Shown here one piece after another: positions 1 to 6,335 of a stretch of 8,221 bases of DNA. The notes below the pieces were generated by a model. The model had not been told where the DNA came from, did not search any database, and was given only the letters and a program-made list of their open reading frames with translations. Each line of letters opens with the position of its first letter. The first letter of the stretch is position 1. A program made the translations under genes and the position numbers. This DNA comes from Flavobacterium sp. GTDB lineage: Bacteria > Bacteroidota > Bacteroidia > Flavobacteriales > Flavobacteriaceae. The stretch lies in the NCBI GenBank assembly GCA_027483785.1, contig JAIXTU010000159.1:1-8221 (forward strand). The letters are read 5' to 3'.

Positions 1-539
1 GCCCAATCGTCGGCCGACTCGTATCCTTTACCAAAGAAAAGTGCAATCGAAATTCCAATAAATGCTGCTACCGACGTTAATGCATCGCTTCGATGATGCC
101 ACGCTTCTGCCATGAGCGCCGTATTATTCGATTTCTTGGCCCGATTCATCACAATTCGAAACAAAATTTCTTTCCAAATAATTAAAACACCCAAAACCAG
201 TAACGTAAAAGGTGCAGGCGTTTTGTGCGGCGTAATAATGTGCACAATACTTTTATACACAATAAGCGATGCCGAGCAAATTAAAAAAGCAACTACGATA
301 AAAGTAACTAACGGCTCTAACCGACCGTGCCCGTAAGGATGATATTTGTCTGCAGGCTTATGGCTGTAAATAAATCCGAAATACAAGACAAACGACGCAA
401 AAAAGTCGGCTGCCGATTCGGTTGCATCAGCCAAAAGTGCGTAACTATCGCCGTAAACGCCCGCAAGAAATTTAATTACTGCCAACAATCCGTTCGACAA
501 TAACGAAATCAACACCACGCGAATAACGGCTTTACTCAT
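1..539 (-). CDS. Cation diffusion facilitator (CDF) family transporter, N-terminal 179 residues
   Basis: This is an inner-membrane antiporter of the CDF family, which exports divalent metals such as Zn, Fe, Mn or Co in exchange for protons. The frame opens at ATG 539-537 (MSKAVIRVVLIS...) and runs without a stop off the left edge, so the C-terminal part is missing. Visible landmarks are the TM2 metal-site region LLADATESAAD (about residues 35-45, with E41 and D45), the cytoplasmic-loop motif HPYGHGRLEPL (67-77), and the TM5 site in EAWHHRSDALTS (H148 and D152, an HxxxD pair). Hydrophobic stretches lie near residues 5-30, 46-58, 78-98, 111-131 and 154-169. The start lies 8 bases after the stop of the upstream M3 peptidase gene, so the two are probably co-transcribed. 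The metal cannot be decided from this part, and the cytoplasmic C-terminal domain is outside the window. Family call is firm; substrate is open. Confidence 0.93.
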   Translation of the reverse strand, partial: MSKAVIRVVLISLLSNGLLAVIKFLAGVYGDSYALLADATESAADFFASFVLYFGFIYSHKPADKYHPYGHGRLEPLVTFIVVAFLICSASLIVYKSIVHIITPHKTPAPFTLLVLGVLIIWKEILFRIVMNRAKKSNNTALMAEAWHHRSDALTSVAAFIGISIALFFGKGYESADDW

Positions 540-547
540 TTATGCTA

Positions 548-2572
548 TTAGTTTAAAAGTCCGGCGCGTTCTAAAAGTGCTTCAACTCGCGGTTCTCTTC
601 CAGCGAAAGCTTTGTATAATTTCATGGGATGTTCGGTTCCGCCTTTCGACAAAATTTCGTTTTTAAAGCGCTCGCCAACTTCGCGATTCAAAATGCCGTG
701 TTCTTTAAAAATGCCAAAAGCGTCGGCATCCAAAACTTCCGCCCATTTGTAGCTGTAATAGCCCGACGAATAGCCGCCATTAAAAATATGACCGAACGAA
801 ACACTCATACAGTTTTCAGCCACATCGGGGTAAAGCGCCGTTTTTTCAAAGACTGCAGCTTCAAAGGGTTTTACGGCTTCGACAATTCCACGGCTATCGT
901 GATGGTACGCCATATCCAAAAATCCGAAACTCAATTGTCGAACGGTTGCCATACCTTCTTGAAAATTGGCCGCCGCTTTAATACTCATGATGTAGTGCTC
1001 CGGAATAACTTCGCCGGTTTGCCAGTGCTTGGCAAAAGTTTGTAGCGCTTCGGTTTCGTAACACCAGTTTTCAAAAATCTGGCTCGGCAATTCCACAAAA
1101 TCCCAATACACAGATGTTCCCGAAAGCGATGGGTAAACGGTGTCGGCTAACATACCATGCAATGCGTGTCCGAATTCGTGGAACAGCGTAGTGGTTTCGT
1201 TGAACGTGAGTAGGGCAGGCGTATCGGCAGTTCCTTCACTAAAATTGAAAACGATCGAAATATGTGGTCGGCTGTTTTCGTTGTTGGTTTTCCACTGTGA
1301 TTTAAACGAAGTCATCCAGGCACCTTGACGTTTTCCAGCTCGTGGATGAAAATCGGTGTACAGCAGCGCACAAAATTCGCCGTTTTCGTAAAATACTTCG
1401 TACACTTTTACATCCGGATGGTATTTATCGATTGTTTCATTTTCTACGAAAGTGATTCCGTACAACTTTTGCGAAATAGAAAATGCACCTTCCAGTACTT
1501 GATTTAATGGGAAATAGGGTTTTAAAGCCTCGTCGTCGATCGCAAAAAGACGCTGCTTGAGCTTTTCGCTATAAAACGGTCCGTCCCATTTTTCTAGCTG
1601 CAACGCTGATTCCGATTCTTGTGCAAATTGTTGTAAATCAGAAAATTCGCCACGAGCTTTTTCCCTGGCTTTGTCGTAAATGGTATTCAGAAACTGCTTT
1701 ACTTGATCGGGATTTTGAGCCATGCGTTCTTCCAACACAAAAGCGGCATGCGACTCGTAACCCAACAACTGCGCGCGCTCGTATCGTAGCGCAACAATTT
1801 TCTTGACATTTTCTTCGTTGTTGAATTCGTTTTGCTGAAAGGCTTTTTTGCCGGCTGCAATGGAAATCTCTTTGCGTAGTTCTCGATCTTCCACGTAAGT
1901 GACAAAAGGCAAATAGCTAGGGAAATCGAGCGAAAAAACATAGCCGTCAATTCCCTTTTGTTTTGCCAGATTTTGGGCTTGTTGTATGGCCAATTCAGGC
2001 AGACCTTGCAAGCGTTCTTTTTCAGTAACTACTAATTGGTAAGCATTATTTTCGGCTAAGATGTTTTCGCCAAATTTGAGTTTAGTTGCAGAAAGCTGCT
2101 CGTCGATTTCACGAAGTCGCTCCTTTTGGCTTTCGGATAACAAAGCACCGTTTCGCACAAAACTTTTGTAGCGCTTTTCCAAGAGCATGTGTTCTTCGGC
2201 TGTAAGCGAATTGGGAGCGGTATTTTCGAAGACGTATTTTACTTTTTCAAATAGAAATGGATTCAAAGCAATATCGTTTCCAAACTTTGCAAGCTTGGGT
2301 GATACTTTTTGTGCTGTTATTTGAATCGTTTTCGAGGTTTCGGCACTGTTTAGGTTAAAAAAGCACGCACTCAGACGCTCGAGTGATTGTCCGCTAAATT
2401 CCAAAGCACGAATCACGTTTTGAAAATTTGGAATTTCCGGATTGGCTATAATACGTTGTATATCAGACCATGCCACGTCTATACAGTTGTCAAAGTATGA
2501 TTCAAACAAGTTGTGATCGATTTTTGAAAACGGAATGGATTCGTGAAGTGTATCGAATGAATGTAGAAACAT
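548..2572 (-). CDS. M3 family zinc metallopeptidase (oligopeptidase A / peptidyl-dipeptidase Dcp type)
   Basis: This is a cytoplasmic zinc oligopeptidase of about 674 residues, close to the usual 680 of the M3A family, which degrades short peptides. The active site is plain: HEFGH (residues 465-469; zinc ligands H465 and H469, catalytic E466) and a third zinc ligand E494 in FVELPSQ, 29 residues after the first histidine as in thimet oligopeptidase. Near the C-terminus is the substrate-binding tyrosine segment GYSSGYYSYKWAEV. No signal peptide or membrane segment is seen. The frame is open up to an ATG at 2608, but I chose ATG 2572. The protein from there (MFLHSFDTLHESIPFSKID) matches the usual N-terminus of flavobacterial M3 enzymes, and the 12 extra residues look like translated leader. 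It lies downstream of purE with a 173-base spacer and just upstream of the CDF gene. Whether it cuts as an endopeptidase or a dipeptidyl carboxypeptidase cannot be told from motifs, so no symbol is given. Confidence 0.95.
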   Translation of the reverse strand: MFLHSFDTLHESIPFSKIDHNLFESYFDNCIDVAWSDIQRIIANPEIPNFQNVIRALEFSGQSLERLSACFFNLNSAETSKTIQITAQKVSPKLAKFGNDIALNPFLFEKVKYVFENTAPNSLTAEEHMLLEKRYKSFVRNGALLSESQKERLREIDEQLSATKLKFGENILAENNAYQLVVTEKERLQGLPELAIQQAQNLAKQKGIDGYVFSLDFPSYLPFVTYVEDRELRKEISIAAGKKAFQQNEFNNEENVKKIVALRYERAQLLGYESHAAFVLEERMAQNPDQVKQFLNTIYDKAREKARGEFSDLQQFAQESESALQLEKWDGPFYSEKLKQRLFAIDDEALKPYFPLNQVLEGAFSISQKLYGITFVENETIDKYHPDVKVYEVFYENGEFCALLYTDFHPRAGKRQGAWMTSFKSQWKTNNENSRPHISIVFNFSEGTADTPALLTFNETTTLFHEFGHALHGMLADTVYPSLSGTSVYWDFVELPSQIFENWCYETEALQTFAKHWQTGEVIPEHYIMSIKAAANFQEGMATVRQLSFGFLDMAYHHDSRGIVEAVKPFEAAVFEKTALYPDVAENCMSVSFGHIFNGGYSSGYYSYKWAEVLDADAFGIFKEHGILNREVGERFKNEILSKGGTEHPMKLYKAFAGREPRVEALLERAGLLN

Positions 2573-2636
2573 AGATATTTTGTAGTATTTTAACGACAAA
2601 ACACACAACTGTGTATTTTTGTTTAAGTTTTAATTT

Positions 2637-2644
2637 TATATTTG
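2637..2644 (+). promoter_or_regulatory. Possible -7 element (TATATTTG) of a plus-strand small RNA
   Basis: TATATTTG matches the Bacteroidota -7 consensus TAnnTTTG exactly. The best TTG upstream (2619-2621) leaves a spacer of only 15 bases, shorter than the usual 17-23, so the -33 part is poor. Its interest comes from position: transcription starting about 6 bases downstream would run through two hairpins and stop at a strong terminator near 2755. There is no plus-strand gene here to explain it otherwise. Confidence 0.3.
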
Positions 2645-2649
2645 TAACA

Positions 2650-2756
2650 GATTTTAATTTTTTTCACAACAAGTTTTGTTCTTGCTTTGTGGCCCCAAAC
2701 CAAAGTAAGAACGCAAGTTTTAAGGACTGTCAGTAATGATGGTCCTTATTTTTTTA
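2650..2756 (+). ncRNA. Candidate small RNA with two hairpins, between purE and the M3 peptidase gene
   Basis: A plus-strand RNA of about 105 nt is inferred from structure. Hairpin 1 pairs GTTCTTGCTTTG (2678-2689) with CAAAGTAAGAAC (2701-2712): 12 bp, one of them G-U, with an 11-base loop. Hairpin 2 (2721-2748) is a 12-bp stem with a GTAA loop followed by seven T. All three non-Watson-Crick pairs in the two stems are G-U pairs on the plus strand and would be A-C mismatches in a minus-strand RNA, so the structure favours the plus strand although all neighbouring genes are on the minus strand. The word CAAGTTTT occurs on both sides of hairpin 1 (2670-2677 and 2714-2721). The 3' end overlaps the last codons of purE in antisense. 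It is not recognised as a named RNA. A canonical 6S fold with a closing stem is not apparent. The 5' end is a guess from the -7 element. Confidence 0.42.
2721..2755 (+). terminator. Intrinsic terminator on the plus strand, overlapping the purE stop codon
   Basis: The stem TAAGGACTGTCA (2721-2732) pairs over its full length with TGATGGTCCTTA (2737-2748), closed by a GNRA-type GTAA loop, and is followed by seven T (2749-2755). Two of the twelve pairs are G-U on this strand. In the minus-strand reading these become mismatches and the T-run becomes an A-run before the stem, so it would be a poor terminator for purE, whose TAA stop lies inside the 3' arm. The arrangement therefore points to a plus-strand transcript ending here. 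It could also act weakly in both directions. Confidence 0.6.
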
Positions 2757-3231
2757 GTTCTTCAGAAGCTTTTTCCACCTCTTCTCGTAGTTTCACTTTG
2801 TATTCAATTACTTTTTCTTGAATAGCTTTGTTAGCCGAGCCAATAATTTGTGCTGCGAGAATACCTGCATTTTTCCCGCCGTTAAGCGCTACAGTTGCAA
2901 CAGGAACGCCTCCGGGCATTTGCAAGATCGAAAGTATCGAATCCCATCCATCTATAGAATTTGAAGATTTTACCGGAACACCAATTACAGGAAGCGGACT
3001 CATAGCAGCGATCATTCCGGGCAAATGTGCTGCTCCGCCTGCGCCAGCAATAATTACTTTGATGCCGCGTTTGTGTGCATTTGTGCTAAAATCAAACAAT
3101 TTTTCAGGTGTTCTGTGCGCCGAAACTATGCCGATTTCATAGGTAACGCCAAACTGATCCAAGATATCAGCGGCAGCTTGCATTACTGGTAAATCGCTTT
3201 TACTTCCCATTACAATCGCTACTTCTGTCAT
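2746..3231 (-). CDS. purE: PurE, N5-carboxyaminoimidazole ribonucleotide mutase
   Basis: This cytoplasmic enzyme moves the carboxylate of N5-CAIR, made by PurK, to C4, giving CAIR in de novo purine synthesis. The 161-residue length is typical of class I PurE. Diagnostic motifs are GSKSDLPVM (9-17), SAHRTP with the catalytic histidine (37-42), GAGGAAHLPG (63-72), GVPVKSS (84-90) and QMPGGVPVATV (104-114). The C-terminal tail is lysine- and glutamate-rich. The ATG (3231-3229) overlaps the TGA of the preceding thioredoxin gene in an ATGA, which fixes the start and suggests translational coupling. The presence of purK two genes upstream supports the N5-CAIR mutase role rather than direct AIR carboxylation. 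The stop codon lies within a hairpin that appears to end an opposite-strand transcript. Confidence 0.98.
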   Translation of the reverse strand: MTEVAIVMGSKSDLPVMQAAADILDQFGVTYEIGIVSAHRTPEKLFDFSTNAHKRGIKVIIAGAGGAAHLPGMIAAMSPLPVIGVPVKSSNSIDGWDSILSILQMPGGVPVATVALNGGKNAGILAAQIIGSANKAIQEKVIEYKVKLREEVEKASEELKK

Positions 3232-4037
3232 TGTTCTTTTTTTAAATTCTTACTAATAAGTTTGCTGATGTTTTGAAGTTCTTTTCCGCCGATAAATGCA
3301 TCAAAATCGCTAAAGAAAATGACCTCACCTTGCTTGTCGATTAGAATATTCGTCGGAAAGAACGTGACACCGAGCTGATCGATGATTGCTTGGCTGTCGG
3401 TAACGTGCGTAAAGTTAAAAGGAACTTTCTTTAAAAAATTCTGAATTCTCGCCGCTTCGTTGTAAGTAACTGCAAAAAACAAAACGTCTTTGCCTTCAAA
3501 CTTCTCTTGCATTTTATGTAAATCCGGAATTTCTTTAATGCACGAACCGCATTTCGTAAACCAGAAATTCAGCAAAATGACCTTTCCTTTTAGCTCGGCA
3601 ATTTTATATTTATTGCCGGAAAAATCTGTGAAAACGAGCTCAGAAAGATTTTCACCGATAAGTTTATTTTTGTTCTTTTTGGCTTGTTTTAATTTATCTT
3701 GAAATTCATCATTGACTCTTTCTTGGTCTTCGGTAGTGTATTTTGCGAGTTGCATGTAGACTACAGTTTTCTCTTTGTTGGTAAAGAATCGCTGTACGAA
3801 TTTTTCGTTTTCTGGTAAAGTCTTAACAGAATCCAAGAACTCTTGGTCGTAGGTTTCTCCGTTTTCGAGTACGTAGTGTTTCTCAATAGACGGATTGTCC
3901 TCGAGTAAATCAAGAAACTTAAAATTATTGAGTTGAATAAAACCCGACATATCAAGTTTTTCGGATTGTGCGACGCATAAAATCGGAATTACGGTTAAAA
4001 GCAGTAGAAGTCGAATTTTCCAAGTAGCGGTTTTCAT
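3228..4037 (-). CDS. Exported TlpA-like thioredoxin-fold protein lodged between purK and purE
   Basis: This is a predicted periplasmic thiol-disulfide protein of 269 residues. The N-terminus has a basic start followed by a hydrophobic run (about residues 9-22) ending in CVAQS, a signal peptide probably cut near AQ/S. C21 is not in a convincing lipobox. Residues 25-130 match no domain I recognise and end in a lysine-rich stretch (118-125). Residues 133-265 form a TlpA/AhpC-type thioredoxin domain with FWFTKCGSC (C163, C166), the FFAVTYNE strand and the cis-proline region FFPTNILID (P228). The active-site dipeptide is Gly-Ser rather than the CPPC or CAPC common in TlpA proteins. The gene overlaps purK upstream and purE downstream by 4 bases each (ATGA), so it is expressed with a purine-synthesis operon despite its exported location. 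It has no obvious role in that pathway. Reductase or a resA-like function is family inference only. Confidence 0.93.
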   Translation of the reverse strand: MKTATWKIRLLLLLTVIPILCVAQSEKLDMSGFIQLNNFKFLDLLEDNPSIEKHYVLENGETYDQEFLDSVKTLPENEKFVQRFFTNKEKTVVYMQLAKYTTEDQERVNDEFQDKLKQAKKNKNKLIGENLSELVFTDFSGNKYKIAELKGKVILLNFWFTKCGSCIKEIPDLHKMQEKFEGKDVLFFAVTYNEAARIQNFLKKVPFNFTHVTDSQAIIDQLGVTFFPTNILIDKQGEVIFFSDFDAFIGGKELQNISKLISKNLKKEQ

Positions 4038-5191
4038 TGTATACTTTTTACTGAGATTGTTGATTTTACCAATGCTGCATTTTCGCGTGCTTTTTCAATA
4101 TCTTGGTGTACAATCGTTACGTGTCCCATTTTTCGGAACGGTCTTGTTTCACGTTTTCCGTATATGTGTGGCGTTACGCCAGGAATTTTCAAAATGTCTT
4201 CGATATTCTCATATTCAACTTGACCTTTAAAGCCCGCGGCGCCAACAAGATTTACCATTACGGCTGCCATTTTGCTCGAAGTATCGCCTAAGGGTAAATT
4301 GAGAACGGCACGAATATGATTTTCGAATTGGGAACAAACGGAGGCTTCGATAGAATAATGTCCGGAATTATGTGGTCTAGGTGCGACCTCGTTAACTAAT
4401 ACTTCGCCGGTTTTAGTGAGAAATAACTCGACGGCCAACAAGCCAACAATATTAAAGCTCTCCGCCACTTTTAGAGCAAGTTCACGTGCATCGGCAGCTA
4501 TTTGCTCGTTTATTCGAGCGGGACATAATACGTATTCAACTTGGTTAGCTGTTGGATGAAACTCCATTTCTACCACGGGATAAGTTACCGCTTCACCCTT
4601 AGCGTTTCGGGCAACAATGACCGCTATTTCATTCTGAAAATCAACTAAGGCTTCAGCCAGACACGGACCTTCTTTGAGTATGTCTAAATCTTTAATTTCG
4701 CGAACCACCTGAACACCAAATCCGTCGTATCCTGCTTCGGCACTTTTCCATACAAATGGCAAACGTAACGTACCTGAAACCACATCGAGCATTAAATCCT
4801 TGAGCGATTCGTAATTGGTAAACGGCGATGTGGGAATGTTGTTAGCAGCATAATGCGCCTTTTGCAAACATTTATTTTGAATGATTTTTAAGGCTGCCGA
4901 AGGCGGATATACTTTTTTTCCTTCTGCTTCAAGCGCAGCCAAAGCCGCTGTATTTACGGCTTCAATTTCTACTGTAATCACATCGGCTTGTCTTCCAAAG
5001 TCGACAACGGTTTGAAAATCCATTAGGTTTCCAACCGAAAAAGAGTTGGTCGCTAGTCGCCCAGGGGCTGAGGCATCAGGATCGAGAATGGCTGTTTTAA
5101 TATCGAATTTGCGGGTTTCGGCCAGTAGCATCTTACCTAATTGTCCGCCACCGAGTATTCCAAGAGTGAAATCAGAAGAGAAAAAAGACAT
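4034..5191 (-). CDS. purK: PurK, N5-carboxyaminoimidazole ribonucleotide synthase
   Basis: This cytoplasmic ATP-grasp enzyme makes N5-CAIR from AIR, bicarbonate and ATP; PurE, encoded two genes downstream, then isomerises the product. It has 385 residues, a normal length. The N-terminal Rossmann-like domain starts with GILGGGQLGKM (11-21), and the ATP-grasp domain includes KSAEAGYDGFGVQVV (149-163) and LAEALVDFQNE (178-188). The metal- and phosphate-binding segment is VNEVAPRPHNSGHYSIEA (266-283). The C-terminal domain includes HIYGKRETRPFRKMGHVTI. ATG 5191 is the first start in the frame and sits about 10-15 bases below a good promoter, so the leader is very short. Its TGA overlaps the ATG of the thioredoxin gene. 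It is probably the first gene of a purK-thioredoxin-purE unit that may also read into the peptidase and CDF genes. Confidence 0.98.
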   Translation of the reverse strand: MSFFSSDFTLGILGGGQLGKMLLAETRKFDIKTAILDPDASAPGRLATNSFSVGNLMDFQTVVDFGRQADVITVEIEAVNTAALAALEAEGKKVYPPSAALKIIQNKCLQKAHYAANNIPTSPFTNYESLKDLMLDVVSGTLRLPFVWKSAEAGYDGFGVQVVREIKDLDILKEGPCLAEALVDFQNEIAVIVARNAKGEAVTYPVVEMEFHPTANQVEYVLCPARINEQIAADARELALKVAESFNIVGLLAVELFLTKTGEVLVNEVAPRPHNSGHYSIEASVCSQFENHIRAVLNLPLGDTSSKMAAVMVNLVGAAGFKGQVEYENIEDILKIPGVTPHIYGKRETRPFRKMGHVTIVHQDIEKARENAALVKSTISVKSIQ

Positions 5192-5207
5192 CAGTTGTTT
5201 GTTTGTA

Positions 5208-5237
5208 CAAAGATAGTCTATCGAAATTATAAAAGAA
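5208..5237 (-). promoter_or_regulatory. Promoter of the purK operon, Bacteroidota type
   Basis: Reading the minus strand, TATCTTTG (5215-5208) is an exact TAnnTTTG -7 element. A TTC (5237-5235) lies 19 bases upstream, one base off the TTG expected at -33 and at the ideal spacing. Transcription would start about 5 bases after the -7 element, leaving a leader of only about 10-15 bases before the purK ATG. No riboswitch or PurR-like operator is visible in so short a leader. Confidence 0.55.
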
Positions 5238-5280
5238 TTAACTGATGTTAAAGTAACAAACCTTTCTTTTAGTTCGTACT

Positions 5281-5370
5281 TTATAGTAAATAATTATGAA
5301 GCTTTGGAATCGCTAATGATATAATGAGAAGACAGACCAATTTCCCTATGCTAGCATAGTGTTTTTTCAT
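5281..5370 (-). CDS. Possible 29-residue single-pass membrane peptide
   Basis: This is a small open frame in the 237-base gap between the Omp28-like gene and purK. The peptide starts MKKHYASIGK, followed by a hydrophobic stretch LVCLLIISLAI (about 11-21), then PKLHNYLL and a TAA stop. A lysine-rich start followed by one hydrophobic segment is typical of small membrane peptides or a bare signal sequence. The leader just upstream is rich in AACC and A (CTAACCAATAACCAAAACAA), much like the leader before the TlpA gene at 6356 (AATAACCAACCAAAG), which fits the unstructured A-rich start regions of Bacteroidota. No promoter of its own is seen, so it may be read from the Omp28-like gene, whose stop is 58 bases upstream. 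I do not recognise it, and at this length it could be chance. Confidence 0.35.
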   Translation of the reverse strand: MKKHYASIGKLVCLLIISLAIPKLHNYLL

Positions 5371-5393
5371 AATTGTTTTGGTTATTGGTTAGT

Positions 5394-5430
5394 AGGAGGG
5401 GAGTAGTACTATGCGACTTCCCTCTTTTCT
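5394..5430 (+). terminator. Hairpin at the 3' end of the Omp28-like gene, T-rich on the plus strand
   Basis: GAGGGGAGT (5396-5404) pairs with ACTTCCCTC (5416-5424) over 9 bp with one G-U, extendable by two pairs, around an 11-base loop, and is followed by TTTTCT on the plus strand. In the minus-strand reading there is an A-C mismatch and no T-run, although the hairpin starts just after the TAG stop of the Omp28-like gene (5431-5429), where its terminator would be expected. It may be a weak bidirectional terminator, or the end of an unannotated plus-strand transcript. The direction is uncertain. Confidence 0.4.
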
Positions 5431-6268
5431 ATGGATTTTCCTGAAAATCTTGCGTTTCATTCAAGTTGCAGTGGCGTACGTTGATAACGCGATTATCTGC
5501 ACCCACAACAAATGCAACGAAGTTAACCTTCTCAGGGTTCTCGATGTCTGCAGGCAGAGCTATTTCAAAAGTTTTGCTAAAAGTTTCTCCAAAGCGGGTA
5601 TTGCTTCCCATGGCATCTCCAAGAATGTTTGTTACACTAGCACGCAGCACATGATCGTGTTCAAAATTTGGAATCGGATTTACAGCATTGTAAAATTGGG
5701 TATAATTTCTTTGGAAATAAATCAAATCGTCTTCCAAAAGATAAACTACAAGTTTTAGACCTTCGTAGTTTTGAACGAATTTCGCGTCAACTTGTAAATT
5801 GTATCCAGTGGCAGTTCTTGATGCATTCATTTTGAGTCCAAGTCCGCAGTTAACGCTTGTTAAGTTTACTGCTTGCTGTACATTTTGCGGTTCTGGAAAC
5901 GACCAAACCGTCAAACGATTTAATCGGCTAACGGGTAGTTCTAAATCAAAGTCTGGAGAGATCAAATTTTTCAAGGGATCGATTCCTTCAAAGTGGTATG
6001 GATCATTTCCGTAGTGAATAGCAACTGCAACAGCTCGGTTGGTTTGTTCGAACACTTGTTTGATGCCGTAAGACACGCGTGTACAGTTGCCACACCAAGT
6101 TCCGGTATAGTCTTCAATGAGAACATTTTTAGTGAATTGTCCAGATACAGGTTCAGCATCGGGCGTTTCGTCAATAACAATGGGCTTTTCAATAACATTA
6201 GTTTCGCTACAAGCGATGAATAAACTAGTGCTGAGTAGCGTAAGCACAAAAAGAGAAACGCGTTTCAT
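5429..6268 (-). CDS. Omp28-related lipoprotein with a thioredoxin-like CxxC motif
   Basis: This 279-residue exported protein resembles the Omp28 family named after Porphyromonas gingivalis. The N-terminus (MKRVSLFVLTLLSTSLFIAC) is a lipoprotein signal with the lipid-attachment cysteine at C20, followed by an acidic, proline-containing linker (about 21-45). A thioredoxin-like region begins at FTKNVLIEDYTGTWCGNC (C59, C62). It continues through AVAIHYGNDPYHF (81-93), typical of Omp28-like proteins, and a likely cis-proline at ELPVSRLNR (P112). The remainder (about 140-270) looks beta-rich and is probably the Omp28 C-terminal domain. There is no recognisable T9SS C-terminal sorting domain. Role: probably a membrane-anchored envelope protein with thiol-redox activity; the substrate is unknown. 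It is divergent from the TlpA-DUF6029 pair across an 87-base shared regulatory region, and the three may work together. Confidence 0.88.
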   Translation of the reverse strand: MKRVSLFVLTLLSTSLFIACSETNVIEKPIVIDETPDAEPVSGQFTKNVLIEDYTGTWCGNCTRVSYGIKQVFEQTNRAVAVAIHYGNDPYHFEGIDPLKNLISPDFDLELPVSRLNRLTVWSFPEPQNVQQAVNLTSVNCGLGLKMNASRTATGYNLQVDAKFVQNYEGLKLVVYLLEDDLIYFQRNYTQFYNAVNPIPNFEHDHVLRASVTNILGDAMGSNTRFGETFSKTFEIALPADIENPEKVNFVAFVVGADNRVINVRHCNLNETQDFQENP

Positions 6269-6287
6269 AATAAAAATTTTAGTTACG

Positions 6288-6295
6288 CAAATAAA
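6288..6295 (-). promoter_or_regulatory. Possible -7 element for the Omp28-like gene
   Basis: On the minus strand TTTATTTG (6295-6288) differs from TAnnTTTG at one base and lies 20 bases upstream of the ATG, the right distance for a short leader. No TTG stands at the expected -33 position; the nearest TTC (6321-6319) gives a 23-base spacer. The same octamer serves the divergent gene, which is the main support. Confidence 0.3.
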
Positions 6296-6305
6296 GTAAA
6301 TTTTG

Positions 6306-6335
6306 TTGTGATTTGGTAGAATATTTCTTTATTTG
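6306..6335 (+). promoter_or_regulatory. Promoter of the TlpA-DUF6029 pair
   Basis: TTG (6306-6308) is followed after exactly 19 bases by TTTATTTG (6328-6335), one mismatch from the Bacteroidota -7 consensus. Transcription would start near 6341, leaving a leader of about 15 bases before the ATG at 6356. The predicted start falls inside the small inverted repeat 6329-6345, which could be bound by a repressor. Confidence 0.5.

Noticed and set aside
629..1045. A plus-strand open frame of 138 codons opposite the M3 peptidase gene
   Set aside because: It lies wholly antisense to a well-supported gene with intact zinc-site motifs, and its translation shows no domain or signal. It is a shadow of the codon pattern on the other strand. 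The same applies to the shorter plus-strand frames between 1140 and 1806.
2573..2608. A 12-residue N-terminal extension of the M3 peptidase from ATG 2608
   Set aside because: The extension (MCVLSLKYYKIS) is not like M3 family N-termini, whereas the protein starting at 2572 aligns naturally with them and has the usual length.
2670..2721. A miniature mobile element: hairpin 1 flanked by the 8-base direct repeat CAAGTTTT
   Set aside because: The inverted repeat is only 35 bases long with no room for typical terminal repeats, and one direct repeat is offset by a base. A structured RNA with a terminator explains the region better.
2650..2756. Calling the purE-linked structure a 6S RNA
   Set aside because: The position next to purE is suggestive, but the sequence folds as two tandem hairpins without the long closing stem and central bubble that define 6S RNA.
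5238..5251. A small hairpin TTAAC-TGAT-GTTAA as a terminator before the purK promoter
   Set aside because: The stem is only five AT-rich pairs, too weak to support, although the minus strand has a TTCTTTT run after it.
5346..5359. The 14-base palindrome CTATGCTAGCATAG as an operator or terminator
   Set aside because: It is a single perfect palindrome with no repeat of it elsewhere in the window. As a hairpin it has only five pairs, and it lies inside the possible small peptide frame.
5411..5758. A plus-strand open frame of 115 codons overlapping the 3' half of the Omp28-like gene
   Set aside because: It is antisense to a confident gene, starts inside a hairpin loop and has no recognisable motif, and no promoter was seen.
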